Below the pieces are notes generated by a model. It was not told the origin of the DNA. It saw only the letters and a list, made by a program, of their open reading frames with translations, and did no database searches. This document shows, one piece after another, positions 45,101 through 48,654 of a stretch of DNA of 48,654 nt; the first letter of the stretch is position 1; each line of letters starts with the position of its first letter. Source of the stretch: a bacterium (lineage in GTDB: Bacteria > Fibrobacterota > Chitinivibrionia > Chitinivibrionales > Chitinivibrionaceae); the NCBI GenBank assembly GCA_020048285.1, contig JAIFMU010000092.1:1-48654 (forward strand). Direction: 5' to 3'. A program made the position numbers and the translations under genes.

Positions 45101-45227
45101 GTCAACCGCAATCAATGCAGGTGTGCAGACCTTTGGGCTTTCACGTCTCGGGTTGGCCTCCGGAGTTGTGGCAGCGCGAGTTCAGACCAAATCGGGATCT
45201 CTCGTTAAAACGCTTATGATTCAGTAA
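42114..45227 (+). CDS. Secreted M6 metalloprotease with CUB, InlB-type repeats and T9SS-like C-terminal domain
   Basis: Large secreted zinc protease (about 1037 residues). Signal peptide 1-23; pro-region; M6 (immune-inhibitor-A-like) catalytic domain about 125-420 with HENGH (H304-E305-N-G-H308) as the zinc motif; first divergent InlB B-repeat (about 500-562); CUB-like domain (about 565-700); second InlB-type repeat (about 705-770); a beta-sandwich resembling CBM11/CIA30 (about 775-945); and a C-terminal sorting-type domain (about 960-1037) with FALNGRKLYELSS and a final Lys-Thr-Leu-Met-Ile-Gln. That last domain is like T9SS type A signals, so export by type IX secretion is likely. AGGAGG precedes the chosen ATG; an in-frame ATG 66 bases upstream lacks one and spoils the signal peptide. 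Confidence 0.92.
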   Translation: MKLNKWSLYKSLSAALCLAASLFAAPHVNEQHEFLQPDGKKVPVIVNGDEFYQRVEDLNGRTLIRAADGWICYARLNTDSSDFIAGERYSGLSRAVSGSEPVHLELKPSAIQAKVEKTQEFMFGDENSRAENRAGLVPYPVVGERKGITILIEFSDQAAVVSKAEVETMLNGDQGSTVKNYFKTVSGGKLTYTNQVVGYYKAKNPKTYYDTPQQGGRVQELLNEALAWVATNHADLLPQLTQENKKLTAVNFLYAGSPSNGWANGLWPHMNFTTLKVGTSGYTTNGYQITGLNTQSKNIGTFCHENGHLLLRYPDLYPYNQGGSNHVAQFDLMSAGGSGNTPAPMNPYFRKESGWLTYEDITTVTDATIQVNSNDMTRAIQYRHPTNSNVFFVLESIQKTGQWSSFAPGNGLVCWKVNKSGDNQQSQTLLQVEVAGGTGASALMSNRTGVAFSATTTPAATWIRGIGGNSNLVVKNLSASGPTMTFDLGNGGTLEKTFSLSTIATNGTVTVSPTGERFKPDTKVTLTATPKAGYDFTSWSGDLSGSTNPAIVTVTKDMVITANFTAKPKDYITMPTGTNNVVAIKGDTLFYDDGGPAEEYSVQNSGTITFKSSIAGKKVQISFLEFAIEDSSTAPNGQGGPIWDSLQIFSGSTTTNSLGRWFGSMKPGTLTSTAADGALTVAFHSDEATVGAGWKAKLSLIDMASGFPITVTAKNGSVKKIPEKALYEKGETVKVVAVPSEGWFFTGWGGVKSGFGDTIAITVNEAVSFDAFFHKKKLLNTDFGIAGGNRANHKDLSGSFHAYSYEGATVDSSKLRGIEGIRVSYSIPKQPDANTWPGIGVGTYVEQSLKGVDYVRVTYRSEKPLTLQLSTSDDKEAPYVADMPAATEWNTVDIAVTSLKAASWGTVVEYDPAKMQNVNFAPEVDVEKAASEGTIEIAGLYLIGEFTPVSLLKTAGSATALGVAIHRESLALTLPEAGPFTVQLFALNGRKLYELSSTAINAGVQTFGLSRLGLASGVVAARVQTKSGSLVKTLMIQ

Positions 45228-45247
45228 TCAAAACGTATCCTGATTAG

Positions 45248-45278
45248 AATGCCACCTCAGAAATGGGGTGGCATTTTT
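45248..45278 (+). terminator. Terminator of the M6 protease gene
   Basis: A 9-bp stem (aatgccacc / ggtggcatt) is followed by Ts, 21 bases past the stop. A second hairpin (acaacagc / gctgttgt, loop of seven Ts) lies directly after at 45283-45305. Confidence 0.88.
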
Positions 45279-45415
45279 GTTAACAACAGCTTTTTTTGCT
45301 GTTGTAATCACATATTTCCTCAGATATTCAATCTAACGCGATCAATAGACCCTATACACAAATCTAACAAGTTATATTATAGTAAGTTACTCCTTAATTC
45401 AACAAGTAGGCGCAT

Positions 45416-46198
45416 ATGAATCCTTTTCGTGTACTAATCAATCTATACGTCACACAAAAATTGCAAAAACAATCGAAGCGCATTTGTACAAACCACTCTC
45501 TCAAACTTCCCAAACTCGCCACAGAAGATGCAAATATTCTAAATGCGATCTTTTTGGAAAAGTGTTACGGAACCTATTTCCCGTTCTTTGAAAATGTAAT
45601 AATTGTTGATATTGGTGCCCACAAAGGATTTTTCTCACTATTTGCAAAGCACTTTTCTGGACCACAGAGTCAAATTTTTGCATTAGAGCCGGTTCGTTCA
45701 AACAGACAAACAATTATCAATACGTTACACGCCAACAACATTGAGTCAATTGTAGTTCTTCCTTATGGCATTGCGAAAGAATCAAAAAAAGTACCAATTT
45801 CACTGAGTCTGAGCTGTAATCATTCACTTTTCTCGTCAGTAATCGAGCGATCTGCTGGCACTAAATACAATGAAACTGAGGAAGTCCAACTTCTAACGTT
45901 TGCAGATTTCAAAACTCAAAATGGATTATCACATATAGATTTCCTGAAAATCGACTGCGAAGGAACAGAATATGAGATTATCGAATCAATGAGTTGTGAA
46001 GAATTGCAATCTATAAAAGTAATTTCAATGGAAATACATGATCTTCGCGATCAAGGAATTGCACCTCGAGTTATAATCGACAAACTACAGTCTGCCGGAT
46101 TTGTAATCGCACGATACGAACCGACCCCAACAGAAGCGGACGTGATCGCAATTATGTTGGTCGCAACAAATCATCATTACGGGAAATGTGCGAAATAG
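45416..46198 (+). CDS. FkbM-family methyltransferase
   Basis: SAM-dependent methyltransferase of the FkbM family, which O-methylates sugars and other small or polymer-bound hydroxyls. SAM-binding motif I is VDIGAHKGFFSLF (about 64-76), followed by the acidic motif II FALEPV and the family phrase FLKIDCEGTEYEII (about 178-191). Length 260 is typical. The gene is distinctly more AT-rich than its neighbours, with more AAA/ATT/TTT codons, and lies alone between two terminated units, which suggests acquisition by transfer. Substrate unknown; a surface glycan is plausible because FkbM genes often sit with glycan genes. Confidence 0.9.
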   Translation: MNPFRVLINLYVTQKLQKQSKRICTNHSLKLPKLATEDANILNAIFLEKCYGTYFPFFENVIIVDIGAHKGFFSLFAKHFSGPQSQIFALEPVRSNRQTIINTLHANNIESIVVLPYGIAKESKKVPISLSLSCNHSLFSSVIERSAGTKYNETEEVQLLTFADFKTQNGLSHIDFLKIDCEGTEYEIIESMSCEELQSIKVISMEIHDLRDQGIAPRVIIDKLQSAGFVIARYEPTPTEADVIAIMLVATNHHYGKCAK

Positions 46199-46311
46199 TA
46201 ATCGGCAATACGAAACTTCACACAACGTCCTAACGTATTCTTTCGCAGAACTTGGTCGCTTTAACTAATTCTCACATACAGAATCGGCGGTCGTAAGGTA
46301 TTTTCTTCCTA

Positions 46312-46317
46312 TATACT
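46312..46317 (+). promoter_or_regulatory. Possible -10 box of the flavoprotein gene
   Basis: TATACT lies 17 bases before the start codon at 46334, close but compatible with a short leader. No clear -35 was found. GAGGAG, the ribosome site, follows. Confidence 0.3.
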
Positions 46318-46333
46318 AAACGAGGAGAAAAAG

Positions 46334-47632
46334 ATGACAATTGCGGGGATTTGGAAAAGCTGGAACGAAAATATACAACACCCCTACAACTCACTTGTTA
46401 CACCAACTTCCGACACCGAGACGGCTCAGATTGTTAAAACCACGCGATCAGTGCGCGTGATCGGAACAGGCCGTTCATCGGCGGACATTATCGCCGGAAC
46501 TGACACACTGATCTCCTTAGAAAAAATGACCGCCATCCGATCGTTCGATGAATCTTCCCGCGAAGTGACCGTTGAATGCGGCATGTTGCTTTCTGATCTA
46601 ATCAAATTCGTAGAATCCAAAGGGTGTGCAATCCCTTGCCTTCCCGATATTGACTGTATATCTGTCGGTGGCGCGATCACCACGGGAACTCACGGAACAG
46701 GGCGGGAAGGGAAAATCATGGCGGACTATATTATCGCCATGACAGTTATTCATCCCGACGGATCTATCGCGACAGTCACCGAAAATGACAAAGAGATAGG
46801 CGCATATCGCCTCTCTGTGGGTGTGCTTGGCGTGATTACCGCGGTGACATTCCGCTGTGTGCCGATCTATAATCTTCAGGTTCGTGAAGAGCCGGTCAGT
46901 GATTCGATCTGGCTGAAAACGTGGAAAGAAGAGTTTGAAAAGAACGAATTTCTGCGCGTACTCTGGCTTCCTCACACCGATTTCGGATATGTAATTCGCG
47001 GGAATCTCCTCCCCGAAGGTCAATCGCCGGAACGTATTCCCGCGCCGGAATTCAGCAAACACCGCCGAACGTTTTCGCGGATTCTCTACAAATTTACGCC
47101 CCAGTTCCCCCAGTTTACCGCATTGGCGAATAAAATCCTGAAATCGCTCTTTTTCTCAGCCAAAACCGCCACCTACGGAACGCTCTACGGAGCAACTGTG
47201 ACTAAGTCCCGCGGTTCCACGCTGGAACTGGCCGAGTGGACGATCCCCTTTTCGCGATTCGATGCGCTTTTTGCGGAACTGAAAACTGAACTCAACAGCA
47301 ACTCGAACAAAGCGTATGCGCATATCCCTATGGATGTTCGATTTATCAAAAAAGATTCCGCTTGGTTGTCCTACGCCTGCGAAGAAGACACGGTGACCAT
47401 CGGATGCGTTAGCCGAATCGCTCACGAAGCTGACCGCTACCACGCGTTCGAAAAAGTCGAAGAGATTTTCCTGAAACATGGCGGCCGTCCTCACTGGGCT
47501 AAACGATTTAAATCCGGTTCAGCAGAACTGAAACCGCTGTTCCCTCGCTGGGATGAATTTATCGCCCTTCGCCGGAAAATCGACCCGGATGGAAAGTTCC
47601 TCAACGCCTATCTAAAACGAATTTTTGAATAA
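46334..47632 (+). CDS. FAD-binding oxidoreductase, sugar-lactone-oxidase type
   Basis: VAO/PCMH-type flavoprotein with an ALO (D-arabinono-1,4-lactone oxidase) C-terminal domain, like L-gulonolactone oxidase, alditol oxidase and relatives. FAD-binding domain about 20-190, with VGGAITTGTHGTG (111-123). ALO-type domain about 195-432, with RPHWAK and the terminal RRKIDPDGKFLNAYL pattern. The spot where covalent members have the flavin-linking His (GxGHS) reads GTGRS, with Arg47, so FAD is probably bound non-covalently. No signal peptide. Exact substrate cannot be read from sequence. A HAD phosphatase gene follows 92 bases downstream. Confidence 0.85.
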   Translation: MTIAGIWKSWNENIQHPYNSLVTPTSDTETAQIVKTTRSVRVIGTGRSSADIIAGTDTLISLEKMTAIRSFDESSREVTVECGMLLSDLIKFVESKGCAIPCLPDIDCISVGGAITTGTHGTGREGKIMADYIIAMTVIHPDGSIATVTENDKEIGAYRLSVGVLGVITAVTFRCVPIYNLQVREEPVSDSIWLKTWKEEFEKNEFLRVLWLPHTDFGYVIRGNLLPEGQSPERIPAPEFSKHRRTFSRILYKFTPQFPQFTALANKILKSLFFSAKTATYGTLYGATVTKSRGSTLELAEWTIPFSRFDALFAELKTELNSNSNKAYAHIPMDVRFIKKDSAWLSYACEEDTVTIGCVSRIAHEADRYHAFEKVEEIFLKHGGRPHWAKRFKSGSAELKPLFPRWDEFIALRRKIDPDGKFLNAYLKRIFE

Positions 47633-47724
47633 CGACGCAGAGAAACAATGATACAACGACACATCGAAACTGCATTGAATCTATGAGTCGTTCTATCGTT
47701 GAATCGTCCCTGAAAGGATTCCCC

Positions 47725-48378
47725 ATGTTCCACAAACTTTCCGGTGTGATTTTCGATTTCGACGGGGTGCTCACCGACAGTCTCGCCACCCATTCACAGG
47801 CATGGAACGAAGCGTACAAGGTTCTCTTTGGAAACTACCCGCCGGTGAACAATCGTTCTGAACTTACCGGTCGATCCTCGCTAAAAATCGCCGAATATCT
47901 CTGTTCATTGGAACAACACGACGGGCGCGCGGAGGATCTGGCCGAAGCAAAACTTCGGATTCTTCTTTCCGGTGAACTGCCCCCACTTTTTGAAGGGGTC
48001 AACGAACTCTTTCAGCTGCTCACCACGCGGAATATTCCTTTTGGCGTAGGAAGTAATGCTCCTTCGGCGTTTATTCGCAAGACGCTCGAACAGTGTCCAT
48101 GTGCGCCATCGGTTGTTCGCGGCTACGAAACTGTCGTCACCCCCAAACCAGCACCGGATCTCTTTCTCGAAGTGGCGAAAGAGCTCTTTCTCTCGCCCTA
48201 TCAGTTCGAATCGGTTATTGTTGTGGAAGATTCCCCCACGGGTATCGAAGCGGCAGTGGCGGCGAATATGATGCCCGTGGGTGTATTGACCACTCATCAG
48301 GAAAGTCAACTGAAAAAAGCCGGAGCTGCGATCGTGCTCCCTTCGCTTCGGGAACTAATCAACCTGCTTTCTCAGTAA
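47725..48378 (+). CDS. HAD-superfamily phosphatase (beta-phosphoglucomutase-like)
   Basis: Cytoplasmic HAD hydrolase, subfamily IA with beta-phosphoglucomutase/phosphatase-like features. Motif I DFDGVLTDS carries nucleophile Asp11 and general acid Asp13. The cap domain spans about 18-85. Motif II is near GVGSNAP (Ser), motif III is the Lys in VTPKPAPDLF, and motif IV is VVEDSPTGIEAA. All intact. I start at 47725, with AAAGGA upstream, rather than at 47683, which would add 14 residues. Likely substrate is a sugar phosphate or similar small molecule; unknown. It may share a transcript with the flavoprotein gene. Confidence 0.9.
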   Translation: MFHKLSGVIFDFDGVLTDSLATHSQAWNEAYKVLFGNYPPVNNRSELTGRSSLKIAEYLCSLEQHDGRAEDLAEAKLRILLSGELPPLFEGVNELFQLLTTRNIPFGVGSNAPSAFIRKTLEQCPCAPSVVRGYETVVTPKPAPDLFLEVAKELFLSPYQFESVIVVEDSPTGIEAAVAANMMPVGVLTTHQESQLKKAGAAIVLPSLRELINLLSQ

Positions 48379-48537
48379 CCAGAACGATCTTATACCAATC
48401 AGTGTGCCTATTCGTTGCCAATTTGGCATCACATCTTTTCTTCCGCGTACCATACGGAACCCTTTTGATTCATATCTTTACATCGTGACCGGAGCAGTTT
48501 CCCTTCACGATACTAACTACTTTCAAAGGGGCCTACC

Positions 48538-48600
48538 ATGGCAAAACAGTATCTTTTCGCGGTTACTATTAAGTCGCGCCACAAATATGGCACGCATTGA
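48538..48600 (+). CDS. Possible 20-codon leader ORF
   Basis: An ATG with AAAGGGG about seven bases upstream opens a 20-codon frame ending in TGA just before an ATG at 48614. It has no recognised product. It could be a small leader peptide for the gene that starts at the window edge, or chance. Confidence 0.25.
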   Translation: MAKQYLFAVTIKSRHKYGTH

Positions 48601-48613
48601 TATATTTTAGGGC

Positions 48614-48654
48614 ATGGAAAAACTAAATTTAAAAACAGTAGAAAAAGTCGTCCG
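48614..48654 (+). CDS. Start of a gene cut by the window end
   Basis: An ATG opens a frame with no stop for the remaining 41 bases, with Lys/Glu/Val-rich codons typical of a protein N-terminus (MEKLNLKTVEKVV). A GGGC lies just upstream, a weak ribosome site. Product cannot be told. Confidence 0.4.
   Translation, partial: MEKLNLKTVEKVV

Noticed and set aside
1-48654. Insertion sequences, prophage, viral-type elements, toxin genes or tRNAs
   Set aside because: No transposase, integrase, capsid or toxin-like protein and no tRNA cloverleaf was recognised on either strand.

Overview
The window reads as chromosomal DNA of a diderm (two-membrane) bacterium of the FCB group, most likely Fibrobacterota or a close relative. 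The evidence is a PorX-like regulator beside tsaE, a secreted M6 protease ending in a type IX secretion (T9SS) type A-like sorting domain, a PorV-like barrel, a patatin fused to an Omp85 barrel, and many signal peptides, lipoboxes and outer-membrane barrels of unknown family. The phylum is my inference; no 16S rRNA is present. Genes are dense with short gaps. I saw no insertion sequence, prophage, CRISPR array or tRNA.

Layout. 1-6.7 kb holds a DUF2059 protein, a CHASE4-GGDEF cyclase, an orphan periplasmic binding lipoprotein and a divergent hybrid histidine kinase. 6.7-11.3 kb holds serS, then a damaged sensor kinase, a PorX-like regulator and tsaE on the minus strand. 11.4-18.4 kb is cell-envelope: a PlpD-like patatin/Omp85 protein, a barrel plus lipoprotein pair, a membrane-anchored AraC regulator and a PorV-like barrel. 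18.5-19.2 kb has no gene: it carries a 41-bp tandem repeat array whose units flip orientation, then a GC-rich hairpin-rich stretch. 19.3-22.7 kb is a sigma-54 activator / YbgC thioesterase / barrel operon. 22.8-26.5 kb holds an AsmA-like protein, a three-gene operon with a degenerate LytM protein, and a LamG lipoprotein. 26.6-31.3 kb is a glycoconjugate set (flippase-like UPF0104, YfhO, GT4). 31.4-34.2 kb is a GGDEF cyclase and a REC-like / Nif3 / DUF2141 operon. 34.3-39.3 kb is nrdR, dacB, a class A PBP and an IlvY-like regulator. 39.4-41.0 kb is a DRE-TIM aldolase with a MarR regulator and a lone 5S rRNA gene. 41.0-48.7 kb is a DUF6973 protein, the M6 protease, an AT-rich FkbM methyltransferase, a lactone-oxidase-like flavoprotein, a HAD phosphatase and the start of a further gene.

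Main theme. Several signalling and wall proteins keep their fold but have lost catalytic residues. The PorX-like protein appears to lack most of its PglZ active site and the first strand of its receiver, and the kinase gene beside it is split by a frame change. The LytM protein lacks three of four zinc-site residues. Two receiver-like domains lack the acidic pocket. The lactone-oxidase relative has Arg where the flavin-linking His normally sits. The PorX-like protein and the 41-bp array are the observations most worth following.
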